Position numbers and translations under genes: made by a program. This document shows, in pieces, positions 14,986 to 23,104 of a stretch of 25,811 nt of DNA (position 1 is the first letter of the stretch; each line of letters begins with the position of its first letter). Source of the stretch: Opitutia bacterium (GTDB lineage: Bacteria > Verrucomicrobiota > Verrucomicrobiia > Opitutales > JANYEO01); the NCBI GenBank assembly GCA_025363025.1, contig JANYEO010000063.1:1-25811 (forward strand), read 5' to 3'. A model generated the notes under the pieces. It ran no database searches. It saw only the letters and a list, made by a program, of their open reading frames with translations, and was not told the origin of the DNA.

Positions 14986-15429
14986 TTACTCAATAATGGT
15001 GACTTGACCACCAAGGGCTTCTATTTTGGCTCGAGCAGAAGCAGAAATCATATGCACATGAACGTGAATCTTGCGAACCAATTCTCCTGCACCCAAGAGC
15101 TTTACCCGATCTGAATTAGGACGAACCAATCCAGCCCTCACTAAAACATCGCGGTCGATGTCATCCGCTTCAACACGAACTAAGTCTTCCAAATTAACAA
15201 TGGAATAAGGGCATTGAAAAGCAGTACGCGTAAAACCACGCTTAGGGACACGCATCCACAAAGGGGTTTGTCCACCTTCGAAACCAGGACGCACGCCGTA
15301 ACCACTACGCGCTTTGCCCCCCTTCATGCCGCGACAAGAAGTTTTGCCATGGCCAGAAGCACGACCGCAACCTTTTCGTTTTTTACGATGAGTTGCGCCT
15401 TCAATAGTAGGTAAAAGATGAAGCTTCAT
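14986..15429 (-). CDS. rplO: 50S ribosomal protein L15
   Basis: Late-assembly large-subunit protein. The 147 residues open with the Gly- and Arg-rich segment 'RKKRKGCGRASGHGKTSCRGMKGGKARSGYGVRPGFEGGQTPLWMRVPKRGF', the L15 signature, and end in the L18e/L15 fold ('KIHVHVHMISASARAKIEALGGQVTIIE'). It lies only 10 nt after rpsE, so rpmD (L30), which commonly sits between them, is absent at this site. Confidence 0.99.
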   Translation of the reverse strand: MKLHLLPTIEGATHRKKRKGCGRASGHGKTSCRGMKGGKARSGYGVRPGFEGGQTPLWMRVPKRGFTRTAFQCPYSIVNLEDLVRVEADDIDRDVLVRAGLVRPNSDRVKLLGAGELVRKIHVHVHMISASARAKIEALGGQVTIIE

Positions 15430-15439
15430 AAAAATAATC

Positions 15440-15970
15440 TTAAGAGTTGGAAACTGCGGTGCGCAATTCCCGAATTTGCTCAGCCGAGCGCAATTGAATG
15501 AGACCGTTCACGGTCGCATAAACGGTGGCAATTGCATTATTAGAACGCAAAGATTTGGTAAGAATATCTTTCACCCCAACCGCTTCTAAAACGGCGCGTA
15601 CCCCTCCCCCAGCGATAACACCCGTACCCGCACTAGCAGGACGAAGCATGACATGGCCACCATCTGCTTGACCAAGCACTAAATGGGGAATAGTAGGACC
15701 ACGCAGTTGAATAGACCGCATATCACGACGGGCCCGTTCAGTTGCTTTTTTAACAGCTTCTGCCACTTCATTAGCGGCCCCACGACCAATACCCACAGAT
15801 CCCTTGCGGTTTCCGGATACGACCAGAGCAGAAAAACTAAAACGGCGCCCACCCTTAACCACCTTAGAACAGCGGTTAACATGAACAACTTTATCAACAA
15901 ATTCGGAAACTTCGGCCGACTCGGACCGGTTCTGAGAGTTGCGTGAGGAATTGGGTTTCTTTCCACTCAT
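15440..15970 (-). CDS. rpsE: 30S ribosomal protein S5
   Basis: Small-subunit protein at the mRNA entry side, important for decoding accuracy and mRNA unwinding. The 176-residue product has a Ser/Asn-rich N-terminal tail, then the double-stranded RNA-binding-like domain ('[46 protein letters not shown]') and the C-terminal domain ('[47 protein letters not shown]'). Tightly placed between rplR and rplO. Confidence 0.99.
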   Translation of the reverse strand: MSGKKPNSSRNSQNRSESAEVSEFVDKVVHVNRCSKVVKGGRRFSFSALVVSGNRKGSVGIGRGAANEVAEAVKKATERARRDMRSIQLRGPTIPHLVLGQADGGHVMLRPASAGTGVIAGGGVRAVLEAVGVKDILTKSLRSNNAIATVYATVNGLIQLRSAEQIRELRTAVSNS

Positions 15971-15979
15971 ATCAAAAGA

Positions 15980-16342
15980 CTAAAAAATGAGACCAGCTGA
16001 GCGAGCAGCTTCGGCAAATGCTTTTACACAACCATGATAAGTGCGACCTGCACGGTCAAACACCACTTGAGAAATTCCAGCAGCCTTGGCTTTTTCACCC
16101 AAGATACTACCCAAAGCAGCAGCCCCAAGAACATTAGGTTTAAGCCCTTTGCCTTTGAGATCCTTCGCCAAGGTGGAAACGTAAATAGAAGTCGTGCCGG
16201 CACGATCATCTATGCATTGAGCATAAATATGCTCATGAGAAAATTTCACCACCAAACGCGGGCGTGCAGCTGTACCGTTAACTTTCTTACGGATACGCCA
16301 CCGGCGCTTTTGAAGGAGGATTTTTGATTTTTCTAAAGCCAT
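15980..16342 (-). CDS. rplR: 50S ribosomal protein L18
   Basis: Binds 5S rRNA together with L5 and carries it into the large subunit. The 120 residues show a basic N-terminus ('QKRRWRIRKKVNGTAARPRLVVKFSHEHIYAQCIDD') and the closing 'AAGISQVVFDRAGRTYHGCVKAFAEAARSAGLIF', which is diagnostic. Normal length. Between rplF and rpsE. Confidence 0.99.
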   Translation of the reverse strand: MALEKSKILLQKRRWRIRKKVNGTAARPRLVVKFSHEHIYAQCIDDRAGTTSIYVSTLAKDLKGKGLKPNVLGAAALGSILGEKAKAAGISQVVFDRAGRTYHGCVKAFAEAARSAGLIF

Positions 16343-16367
16343 GACTGTTGTGTGTCCCTTAAATGAA

Positions 16368-16907
16368 CTAGGCGGTCTTTTTGCCTTCTTTACGACGAAC
16401 GAATTGTCCTACAATGCGTACACCCTTGCCTTTATAAGGCTCAACAGGGTAATAATGTTTAATATCAGCGGCAACTTGGCCCACCATATGCTTATCGGCA
16501 CCCTCTACTTTAATCTTAGTCCCCCCATCAGTAGTGGTGACCGTAATACCCGCAGGAATAGCATAAAGAATAGGATGTGAATACCCCAAGGCCAAATCAA
16601 TAGTGTTACCCTTGAGAATAGCCTTAAAGCCGGTACCTTGAATCTCAAGGTCTTTCACATAATGGGTTTGCACGCCTTGCACCATACTTGCAAGGATAGA
16701 CCGAGCGGTCCCTTGCATTGCATGGGCAAACGTAGTCTCATCCAAAGGCAGAACACTCAAGTGCCCTTCGGCAAGCGTGATCTGAACGTTTGTGCTAAAA
16801 GTCTTCGTTAACTGCCCTTTCGGGCCTTCAACAGAGACGATATGTTCTTTAACAGCAACTTTAACAGCTGCTGGAACAACGATAGATAATTTTCCTGTAC
16901 GACTCAT
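16368..16907 (-). CDS. rplF: 50S ribosomal protein L6
   Basis: Large-subunit protein near the factor-binding site. The 179 residues form two related domains; 'GPKGQLTKTFSTNVQITL' and 'YSHPILYAIPAGITVTT' mark them, and the C-terminal 'GADKHMVGQVAADIKHYYPVEPYKGKGVRIVGQFVRRKEGKK' is the family signature. A strong Shine-Dalgarno sequence (GGGGAG) overlaps the stop codon of rpsH, which points to translational coupling. Confidence 0.99.
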   Translation of the reverse strand: MSRTGKLSIVVPAAVKVAVKEHIVSVEGPKGQLTKTFSTNVQITLAEGHLSVLPLDETTFAHAMQGTARSILASMVQGVQTHYVKDLEIQGTGFKAILKGNTIDLALGYSHPILYAIPAGITVTTTDGGTKIKVEGADKHMVGQVAADIKHYYPVEPYKGKGVRIVGQFVRRKEGKKTA

Positions 16908-16919
16908 TTGTAATCTCCC

Positions 16920-17318
16920 CTACCAAACTTTGGCAAGTAATTCACCGCCGACTTTTTGACGACGGGCTTCATTGTCTTTCATCACGCCTTTAGAAGTTGT
17001 GATAATGGAAATTCCAAGTCCACCGAGAACACGCGGAATAGACTGAGTATCATAATAAAGACGGCAACCAGGCGAACTATGACGATCTATACCGGTAATA
17101 GCGGGTACGCCATTCACGTATTTCAAAGTCAGTTCAATTCTGCGCTGCCCTGGTGTTTCGGTTTTCTCTGCAAATTGAGCAATATAGCCCTCATCGCGTA
17201 AAATACGAGCAATCTCAGAGCGCATACGCGACCACTGAGTGGAACACACTGCTTTGCCAGCAGTGCTCGCATTGCGAATGATGGTTAAATAATCTCCTAT
17301 GGTATCGTGACAAGCCAT
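16920..17318 (-). CDS. rpsH: 30S ribosomal protein S8
   Basis: Primary 16S rRNA-binding protein of the central domain. The 132 residues begin 'DTIGDYLTIIRNASTAGK' and end with 'GGLGISIITTSKGVMKDNEARRQKVGGELLAKVW', the S8 signature. In E. coli, S8 represses its own operon through a 16S-like site at the start of rplE; an equivalent site was not identified here. Confidence 0.99.
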   Translation of the reverse strand: MACHDTIGDYLTIIRNASTAGKAVCSTQWSRMRSEIARILRDEGYIAQFAEKTETPGQRRIELTLKYVNGVPAITGIDRHSSPGCRLYYDTQSIPRVLGGLGISIITTSKGVMKDNEARRQKVGGELLAKVW

Positions 17319-17335
17319 GATCTATATAATAAAGG

Positions 17336-17641
17336 TTACCAGGAGGATTTTGTTACGCCAGGCAACTTACCTTGAGAAGCAAGTTCGCGGAACATAATAC
17401 GAGAAACACCGAACTTGCCGATGTAGGCGCGGCAGCGACCTGTAATACTGCAACGATTCCGAACCCGTGCCGGGGCACTATTGCGCGGCAAAGCACACAA
17501 CGCACGTTGAGCCTTATAGAACTCTTCATTGGAAGTAGCAGGAGCTGCCAAAATAGCTTTTAGCTCTTTACGACGCTCTGCATACTGGGCAACCAAACGC
17601 TTGCGGCGTTCGTTTTTTTCGATTGAAGATTTTTTCGCCAT
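17336..17641 (-). CDS. rpsN: 30S ribosomal protein S14 (zinc-independent form)
   Basis: Head protein of the small subunit. At 101 residues it is the long form lacking the CxxC zinc knuckles of the 61-residue type. It shows '[31 protein letters not shown]', '[49 protein letters not shown]', ending in the canonical SSW. Between rplE and rpsH as usual. Confidence 0.99.
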   Translation of the reverse strand: MAKKSSIEKNERRKRLVAQYAERRKELKAILAAPATSNEEFYKAQRALCALPRNSAPARVRNRCSITGRCRAYIGKFGVSRIMFRELASQGKLPGVTKSSW

Positions 17642-17660
17642 GGAAATTAAAACTTAAAGG

Positions 17661-18215
17661 TTAAGCAGCGGTAGAAATACGACGGAAAGGCATCCCCATC
17701 AGGCTAAGCAATTCACGGCCTTCATCATCTGTTTTAGCTGATGTAACAATAGTAATATCAAAACCCAAACTATTGCGACCCGGCTCAACCATGATTTCAG
17801 GGAAAATGCTGTGATCGGAAATCCCTAAATTATAATTTCCGCGGCCATCGAGCTTACGAGACACTCCTTGAAAGTCCCGCACATTAGGCAAAGCAACGGC
17901 CAAAAGACGCTCCAAGAACTCGTACATGCGAGGCCCCCTGAGCGTTACCTTAACGCCGATAGGCATCCCTTCACGGAGTTTAAAATTAGAAATACTCTTA
18001 CGGGCGCGGGTAAAAATCGGTTTTTGGCCGGTAATCAACCCAATTTCTTTTGCGACTTCCTGGATCCAGTTTTTCTCGTGAGCAGCGCTCAGGCCGGAAT
18101 TAATCACCACTTTTTCCACTACAGGAACTTGGTGACAATTTTTATAGCCATTAGACTGGATAAGTGCCGACACTACCGTCTCTAGGTAATGTTTCTTAAG
18201 GGCAGGTATCTTCAT
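17661..18215 (-). CDS. rplE: 50S ribosomal protein L5
   Basis: Binds 5S rRNA and contacts the P-site tRNA and the small-subunit head. The 184 residues show 'VPVVEKVVINSGLSAAHEKNWI', 'FKLREGMPIGVKVTLRGPRMYEFLERLLAVALPNVRDFQGVSRK' and 'NYNLGISDHSIFPEI', all standard. Unusually, a 151-nt non-coding gap separates it from rplX, while most of its neighbours are a few tens of nt apart or less. Confidence 0.99.
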   Translation of the reverse strand: MKIPALKKHYLETVVSALIQSNGYKNCHQVPVVEKVVINSGLSAAHEKNWIQEVAKEIGLITGQKPIFTRARKSISNFKLREGMPIGVKVTLRGPRMYEFLERLLAVALPNVRDFQGVSRKLDGRGNYNLGISDHSIFPEIMVEPGRNSLGFDITIVTSAKTDDEGRELLSLMGMPFRRISTAA

Positions 18216-18366
18216 GTGTATTTTTTTGCGGAAATAATTGAATGGAGTGGCGATCCTGAAAGAAGTTCAGAAGGGCGCAAGCTAAATTTTAAGAGATTGC
18301 ACACCTAAGCTGTTTTTTATTGAAAAAACTCAGACTTAATGTGAAATTTAAACCTAAACAAGCTAT
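18216..18366 (-). other. 151-nt non-coding gap between rplX and rplE
   Basis: No frame of note on either strand. It holds an AT-only-type hairpin, gtttttt (18312-18318) and aaaaaac (18323-18329) around attg, and a small CTGAA/TTCAG stem (18256-18260 and 18266-18270) around a 5-nt loop. No convincing -35/-10 pair was found on the minus strand. Possibly a promoter or regulatory leader for the spc-like half of the cluster. Confidence 0.5.
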
Positions 18367-18627
18367 TTAGGGTTTGGGTTTGCGCGCATCGAAATGAGCA
18401 GCAAGCATAACATTGGAATAAGCCAAGGGTGCTTCGCGTTCAATAATGCCACCATTGGGGTGAGCTTCGGATTTTTTTTGATGGCGCTTACAAAAATTGA
18501 CACCCTCTATTAAAATTCTTGGCTTATCAGTCTCAACATTAACATTTAAGACTTTGCCCCGTTGACCGCGACGAGCCCCGGCAACTACAACGACTTCGTC
18601 TCCTTTTTTAATTTTTGCTTTAAACAT
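18367..18627 (-). CDS. rplX: 50S ribosomal protein L24
   Basis: Assembly-initiating large-subunit protein near the tunnel exit. The 86-residue product opens with the KOW motif ('KIKKGDEVVVVAGARRGQRGKVLNVNVETDKPRILIEGVNFCKRHQK'). It is shorter than E. coli L24 (104) but its KOW domain is intact. A strong Shine-Dalgarno sequence (GGAGGT) precedes ATG 18627, overlapping the end of rplN. Confidence 0.98.
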   Translation of the reverse strand: MFKAKIKKGDEVVVVAGARRGQRGKVLNVNVETDKPRILIEGVNFCKRHQKKSEAHPNGGIIEREAPLAYSNVMLAAHFDARKPKP

Positions 18628-18993
18628 TTACAAGACCTCCGGTGCGAGAGAAATAATTTTCATGTACCCTTTTTGACGTAACTCACGTGCAATGGCGCCA
18701 AAGATACGAGTGCCTTTAGGGTTGCCATCCTTATCGATAATAACAGCTGCATTCCGATCAAATCGAATATAGCTACCATCAACACGGCGAATAGCGTACT
18801 TGGTGCGCACAATGACTGCACGTGCAACGGTACCGCGCTTAACAGACGCATCGGGTGTGCTGTCTTTAACGGCAACGATAATGACATCTCCGATACCCGC
18901 TGTACGGCTACGATGCCCAATTTTACGAATCATAGATACCCGTTTTGCGCCGGTATTATCGGCTACATCCAGGTCTGTTTCCATCTGTATCAT
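18628..18993 (-). CDS. rplN: 50S ribosomal protein L14
   Basis: Large-subunit interface protein that forms a bridge to 16S rRNA. The 121 residues open '[26 protein letters not shown]' and include '[35 protein letters not shown]', the family signature. A purine-rich ribosome binding site (AAGGAAT) precedes it. Its stop directly abuts the rplX start region. Confidence 0.99.
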   Translation of the reverse strand: MIQMETDLDVADNTGAKRVSMIRKIGHRSRTAGIGDVIIVAVKDSTPDASVKRGTVARAVIVRTKYAIRRVDGSYIRFDRNAAVIIDKDGNPKGTRIFGAIARELRQKGYMKIISLAPEVL

Positions 18994-19032
18994 TGCTTAT
19001 TCCTTATTCCTTAAATGATTAATAAAACGCAC

Positions 19033-19320
19033 TTATTCTTTGACAGCAGTCAAAGGTAGAGCAGTTTGCACAACACTTAAAACGCACCAGCGTTTAGTGC
19101 GGCTAAGCGGACGTGTCTCCATGATTTCGACTGTGTCACCCACTTTAGCAACATTGTCCTCATCATGGGCATGCACAACGGTGCGACGCTTAATTTCTTT
19201 TTTATAAAGAGGATGCGGCGTCTTATAGTAATATACAACCTTGATGGTTTTATCACCTGAGCGGCTTGCAACCACACCTATGAGGCGTTTACGTTGGTTG
19301 CGGTTTTGACTAGTTTCCAT
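19033..19320 (-). CDS. rpsQ: 30S ribosomal protein S17
   Basis: Primary 16S rRNA-binding protein with an OB fold. The 95 residues include 'RKRLIGVVASRSGDKTIKVVYYYKTPHPLYKKEIKRRTVVHAHDEDNVAKVGDTVEIMETRPLSRTKRW', covering the S17 signature 'VGDxVxIxExRPLSKxKxW'. Between rpmC and rplN. Confidence 0.99.
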   Translation of the reverse strand: METSQNRNQRKRLIGVVASRSGDKTIKVVYYYKTPHPLYKKEIKRRTVVHAHDEDNVAKVGDTVEIMETRPLSRTKRWCVLSVVQTALPLTAVKE

Positions 19321-19345
19321 AGTAATACTTGTTTATCGAGTGGCT

Positions 19346-19537
19346 CTAGGCGACAGATTTTTCACGCTTGATCGTTTCCAAGCGTGCAACCGTATGGCGA
19401 AGTTCGCGCAAACGGTGAGGGCGTTCAAGCTGACCGGTGTTTTTGCGAAGCTGCATACTGAGGAGCTCTGTACGCACGTCGCGGAGCTGCTTTTCAATTT
19501 CGTTTATAGAAAATTCGCGGATTTCTTTCGTCTTCAT
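19346..19537 (-). CDS. rpmC: 50S ribosomal protein L29
   Basis: Small two-helix protein at the tunnel exit, part of the docking site for trigger factor and signal recognition particle. The 63 residues show 'MKTKEIREFSINEIEKQLRDVRTELLSMQLRKNTGQLERPHRLRELRHTVARLETI', the standard L29 pattern. Five nt separate it from the rplP stop. Confidence 0.98.
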   Translation of the reverse strand: MKTKEIREFSINEIEKQLRDVRTELLSMQLRKNTGQLERPHRLRELRHTVARLETIKREKSVA

Positions 19538-19542
19538 CTTAT

Positions 19543-19974
19543 TTAGTTATACTGATCTAATTCTTCGCGGCTAATAAACCGACAACGCAGCGGTAATTTG
19601 GCATCAGCCAAACCCATTGCTTCACGAGCCAGTGTGCTGGAGACCCCAGCAATTTCAAAAAGGATAACCCCCGGCTTAGCAACAGCAGCCCAAAACTCAA
19701 CAGGCCCTTTACCTTTACCCATACGGGTTTCAGCGGGTTTCTTGGTAACAGGCTTGTGCGGGAAGACTCGCATCCACACTTTACCTTTACGTTTCAAATG
19801 GCGCGTAATCGCGACACGGGAAGCTTCAAGCTGAGCAGCTGTAATCAGCCCTCGACCTAAACATTGGATAGCAAAATCGCCAAAAGCTAGTGTGTCGCCT
19901 CCTTTAGCAACGCCACGAATACGCCCTTTTTGGACTTTACGATATTTGGTTCTAGATGGTGCAATATTGGCCAT
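19543..19974 (-). CDS. rplP: 50S ribosomal protein L16
   Basis: Large-subunit protein that helps form the A-site tRNA pocket. From ATG 19974 it has 143 residues: 'SRTKYRKVQKGRIRGVAKGGDTLAFGDFAIQCLGRGLITAAQLEASRVAITRHLKRKGKVWMRVFPHKPVTKKPAETRMGKGKGPVEFWAAVAKPGVILFEIAG' carries both L16 signatures. An ATG two codons upstream (19980) is also possible. Between rpsC and rpmC. Confidence 0.99.
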   Translation of the reverse strand: MANIAPSRTKYRKVQKGRIRGVAKGGDTLAFGDFAIQCLGRGLITAAQLEASRVAITRHLKRKGKVWMRVFPHKPVTKKPAETRMGKGKGPVEFWAAVAKPGVILFEIAGVSSTLAREAMGLADAKLPLRCRFISREELDQYN

Positions 19975-19995
19975 GTGCAAATACCCTCTGGGCTA

Positions 19996-20628
19996 TTAAA
20001 GTTGTTCTCCTTGAGGATTACAGATCCAGCACTTAACGCCAATAACACCATAAACGGTGTAAGCTTGTGCAAATCCATAATCAACGTTTGCGCGCAGCGT
20101 GTGTAACGGGACAGAACCCGTACGCTGTTCTTCCTTACGGGCAATCTCAGCCCCGCCTAAGCGGCCTGAACAACGAATACGTACCCCCAATGCCCCCATA
20201 CCCATGGTAGCCTGAAGGGCTTTTTTCATGGCTCGACGTGTAGAAATACGACGCTCGATCTGAAGCGCGATATTCTCTGCAACTAATTGGGCAACGACAT
20301 CTGGCTTTTTGACTTCCTGAATGTCTAGGATAATCTCCCGCGCAGTAATTCGCTGAAGATCTTCGCGTAGCTTCTCCAGCTCTTGTCCTTTCCGCCCGAT
20401 AACAACACCAGGGCGAGCAGTGTAAACTTTAACGCGAATACGGCTACCTGCCCGTTCGATAGAAATACGAGGAACCGCTGCATAACGCAACTTTTTGGTG
20501 AGAAACCGGCGGATCTCGTAATCTTCTTTAACGAGCGACGGGTAATCTTTTGAAGTTGCGAACCAACGTGACTCCCAGTTGCGACGAACTGGAAGACGGA
20601 AACTGATCGGGTTGACTTTTTGTCCCAT
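19996..20628 (-). CDS. rpsC: 30S ribosomal protein S3
   Basis: Small-subunit protein at the mRNA entry channel with helicase-like function. The 210 residues begin 'MGQKVNPISFRLPVRRNWESRWF', contain the KH domain ('RIRVKVYTARPGVVIGRKGQELEKLREDL') and the C-terminal domain ('GMGALGVRIRCSGRLGGAEIARKEEQRTGSVPLHTLRANVDYGFAQAYTVYGVIGVKCWI'). It is slightly shorter than E. coli S3 (233) because the tail after the core is brief. Confidence 0.99.
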   Translation of the reverse strand: MGQKVNPISFRLPVRRNWESRWFATSKDYPSLVKEDYEIRRFLTKKLRYAAVPRISIERAGSRIRVKVYTARPGVVIGRKGQELEKLREDLQRITAREIILDIQEVKKPDVVAQLVAENIALQIERRISTRRAMKKALQATMGMGALGVRIRCSGRLGGAEIARKEEQRTGSVPLHTLRANVDYGFAQAYTVYGVIGVKCWICNPQGEQL

Positions 20629-20652
20629 AGTACCTTGAAATTATCGGGTCAA

Positions 20653-20988
20653 TTATTGCTTTTCGTCTAAGACCACACGGATATGAGTGGTACGTTTACG
20701 AACAGGCATGGCTTGGCCGCGAGGCCCGTGGTTGAATCGACGAAAAACAGGCCCAGTCTCAGCAGCTGCTTCCGTAACAATAAGCTTAGAAACATCTAAG
20801 CCATGGTTGTTTTCGGCGTTAGCCATTGCACTGTGCAATGTTTTATAGAAAAAACGAGCCGCTTTACGTGGGATACAACGCAAAAGATTGAGCGCATCTT
20901 CTGCACCACGACCGCGAATAACGCGGGCCACTTCTACCGCTTTTTTAGGCGACATCCGGGCGTGTTTATAAATGGATCTTACTGACAT
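20653..20988 (-). CDS. rplV: 50S ribosomal protein L22
   Basis: Large-subunit protein whose hairpin lines the exit tunnel and contributes to macrolide sensitivity. I chose ATG 20988 (111 residues, opening 'MSVRSIYKHARMSPKKAVEVARVIRG'); a longer reading from 21054 would run into rpsS. The closing segment 'PVFRRFNHGPRGQAMPVRKRTTHIRVVLDE' is the L22 signature. Seven nt separate it from rpsS. Confidence 0.98.
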   Translation of the reverse strand: MSVRSIYKHARMSPKKAVEVARVIRGRGAEDALNLLRCIPRKAARFFYKTLHSAMANAENNHGLDVSKLIVTEAAAETGPVFRRFNHGPRGQAMPVRKRTTHIRVVLDEKQ

Positions 20989-20995
20989 GATCTTG

Positions 20996-21268
20996 TTACT
21001 TCTTCTGCGTGTGAGGGTTGTGGCCCTTGAACGTGCGCGTGGGTGAAAATTCACCGAGTTTATGGCCTACCATGTTTTCGGTAACATAAACGGGCATGAA
21101 GGCCTTGCCGTTATGCACAGCAAAATTGAGGCCGACAAAATCCGGTGTAATAGTCGAACGACGAGACCAAGTTTGGATGGGTTTACGCAGACCAATTGCT
21201 TGGGCTTGCGTTACCTTATCCATAAGGTGCGGATCGACAAAAAAGCCTTTTTTAGTTGAGCGTGACAT
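20996..21268 (-). CDS. rpsS: 30S ribosomal protein S19
   Basis: Head protein of the small subunit that works with S13 at the interface. The 90 residues read '[19 protein letters not shown]', then '[50 protein letters not shown]', the full family signature. Normal length and place between rplB and rplV. Confidence 0.99.
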   Translation of the reverse strand: MSRSTKKGFFVDPHLMDKVTQAQAIGLRKPIQTWSRRSTITPDFVGLNFAVHNGKAFMPVYVTENMVGHKLGEFSPTRTFKGHNPHTQKK

Positions 21269-21280
21269 GATTGTCTATAA

Positions 21281-22126
21281 TTAGCGCTTTACTTTACGAC
21301 CATTGCGACGAACAACGATCATGGAATTGGAAGGCTTAGACTTTGTACGAGTCGGATAGCCTTTAGAAAGTTGACCCCAAGGCGACACAGGATGCCCGCC
21401 GCCAGAAGTCTTGCCTTGACCGCCCCCCATGGGATGGTCAACTGGATTCATCGCGACCCCACGAACCCGTGGACGACGACCTAACCAACGATTGCGACCT
21501 GCTTTACCCAAAGTTTCGTTTTGATGATCTGCATTACCCACGACGCCTACGGTAGCGCGGCAATCAGCATGCACATAACGAATTTCGCCACTGGGCATTT
21601 TAAGCGTCGCACGGTCACCTTCAATGGCTACAAGCTGCGCTGAAACACCGGCTCCACGGGCAATTTGAGCGCCCCGACCCGGTTTTAATTCAACTGCATG
21701 GATAAAGAGTGCTGGTGGCATATGACGCAAAAGCAGCGATAAACCCGGACGATACTCTTGAACCGGCTTAAGCGTACTGACAACCGTATCACCTACATTT
21801 AGTCCTTGAGGGGCTAAAATGTAACGTTTTTCGCCATCGACATAAGCAAGTAAAGCCAAATTAGCGGAACGATTCGGATCGTACTCAATAGCTTGAATTT
21901 TAGCGGGGATCTCAAGCTTTTCACGTTTAAAATCAATTAAACGGTATAAACGCTTGTGCCCCCCTCCTCGACGACGAGAAGTGATACGGCCGTAGCAATT
22001 ACGACCTTTAGCACGGTGGTTAGATTCCGTTAAAAGGGATTCTGGCCTTTTTTTAGAAACATCTTGCTTATTGCGAAGACGGAAACGTTGGCTAGGCGTT
22101 GTCGGGCGATGTTGAATCAGTGGCAT
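21281..22126 (-). CDS. rplB: 50S ribosomal protein L2
   Basis: One of the most conserved large-subunit proteins, needed for subunit joining and peptidyl transferase integrity. The 281 residues show '[26 protein letters not shown]', '[30 protein letters not shown]' and the C-terminal '[39 protein letters not shown]', which contains the His near the peptidyl transferase centre. Length is normal. Confidence 0.99.
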   Translation of the reverse strand: MPLIQHRPTTPSQRFRLRNKQDVSKKRPESLLTESNHRAKGRNCYGRITSRRRGGGHKRLYRLIDFKREKLEIPAKIQAIEYDPNRSANLALLAYVDGEKRYILAPQGLNVGDTVVSTLKPVQEYRPGLSLLLRHMPPALFIHAVELKPGRGAQIARGAGVSAQLVAIEGDRATLKMPSGEIRYVHADCRATVGVVGNADHQNETLGKAGRNRWLGRRPRVRGVAMNPVDHPMGGGQGKTSGGGHPVSPWGQLSKGYPTRTKSKPSNSMIVVRRNGRKVKR

Positions 22127-22144
22127 GGGATTGATCTGTCTTGG

Positions 22145-22438
22145 TTAGACGAGCTCTATCTTGTGACCATCTTTAAGCGTGATGATGGCCTTTTTTAAAT
22201 GATTGCAAATAACGGTACGCCCGCCGCTGTGACGGCGGTTACGCTTGCGTTTGCCTTTGCGGTTTAACGTGTTGACGCGTGCAACTTTAACGTTGAAAGC
22301 AAGCTCAACAGCATCAGCAATTTCGTGGGCGCGGGCATCCCGTGCAACCTCGAAAGTATACTGATTGAGTGTAGAACTCAAAATAGTGGCTTTTTCCGTA
22401 ACCCGGACGCCTTTAAGAATATGAAGCGGTTGAATCAT
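22145..22438 (-). CDS. rplW: 50S ribosomal protein L23
   Basis: Tunnel-exit protein that docks trigger factor and signal recognition particle. The 97 residues show 'HILKGVRVTEKATILSSTLNQYTFEVARDARAHEIADAVELAFNVKVARVNTLNRKGKRKR', standard for the family. Between rplD and rplB. Confidence 0.98.
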   Translation of the reverse strand: MIQPLHILKGVRVTEKATILSSTLNQYTFEVARDARAHEIADAVELAFNVKVARVNTLNRKGKRKRNRRHSGGRTVICNHLKKAIITLKDGHKIELV

Positions 22439-22443
22439 GGCTT

Positions 22444-23085
22444 TTACGACTGCTTATCAGCGTTGAGGCGGGCCAAAACGGAGGTTAAACCCCGCTCGGT
22501 AATGAGAATTTGATCGAAGCGCAAAACATCCCAGGCATTGACTGATGAAGCATCAAGCAAACAAATATGAGGAATATTGCGAGAGGCAAGAATGACGTTG
22601 TCATCAAACGAATCATCAACCAAGAGGATACTCGTCGCTTGAGGGCAAACTTTTTCAATAAAAGCATGCATGAAGCGAGTTTTTGGCTGCTCCAGTTGAA
22701 AAGCTTCAATTAAAGAAAGTGACTTCTCGTTTACACGCTCAAAAAGCGCGCGGCCAAGAGCCAAAAGCCTGACCCGACGATTGATTTTCTGTGAGTAATC
22801 CTTCCCTCGAGGACCGGATACAACCCCGCCCCCTGGCCAAATAGGACTGCGACGGGACCCATGACGGGCCATCCCCGTACCTTTTTGGCGCCAAGGCTTA
22901 CGTCCGGTTCCACTGACCTCACCGCGTGTCTTAGTATAAGCATTACCCTGCCGTGCATTTGCTTGATAAGCTAAAATAGTGCTTTTAAGCGCGGGAATGC
23001 CTTTATTACCTTCGAAAACGGGAATACCGTCGAAAGCTTGTTGACGACTCGATTGGCCGTCGGTTGAAAAATATGTAAGCTCCAT
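22444..23085 (-). CDS. rplD: 50S ribosomal protein L4
   Basis: Large-subunit protein with a long loop in the exit tunnel; in E. coli it also represses the S10 operon. The 213 residues show the loop 'QGNAYTKTRGEVSGTGRKPWRQKGTGMARHGSRRSPIWPGGGVVSGP' and the globular part ending 'QILITERGLTSVLARL'. An AGGAGA ribosome binding site precedes ATG 23085. Whether autoregulation exists here is unknown, but a structured RNA element lies before rplC, upstream in the same cluster. Confidence 0.98.
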   Translation of the reverse strand: MELTYFSTDGQSSRQQAFDGIPVFEGNKGIPALKSTILAYQANARQGNAYTKTRGEVSGTGRKPWRQKGTGMARHGSRRSPIWPGGGVVSGPRGKDYSQKINRRVRLLALGRALFERVNEKSLSLIEAFQLEQPKTRFMHAFIEKVCPQATSILLVDDSFDDNVILASRNIPHICLLDASSVNAWDVLRFDQILITERGLTSVLARLNADKQS

Positions 23086-23104
23086 GACCTATAATCTCCT
23101 GTAA

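Noticed and set aside
20989..21054. Longer start for L22 overlapping rpsS
   Set aside because: It would add 22 residues unlike any L22, overlapping S19; ATG 20988 gives the standard opening.
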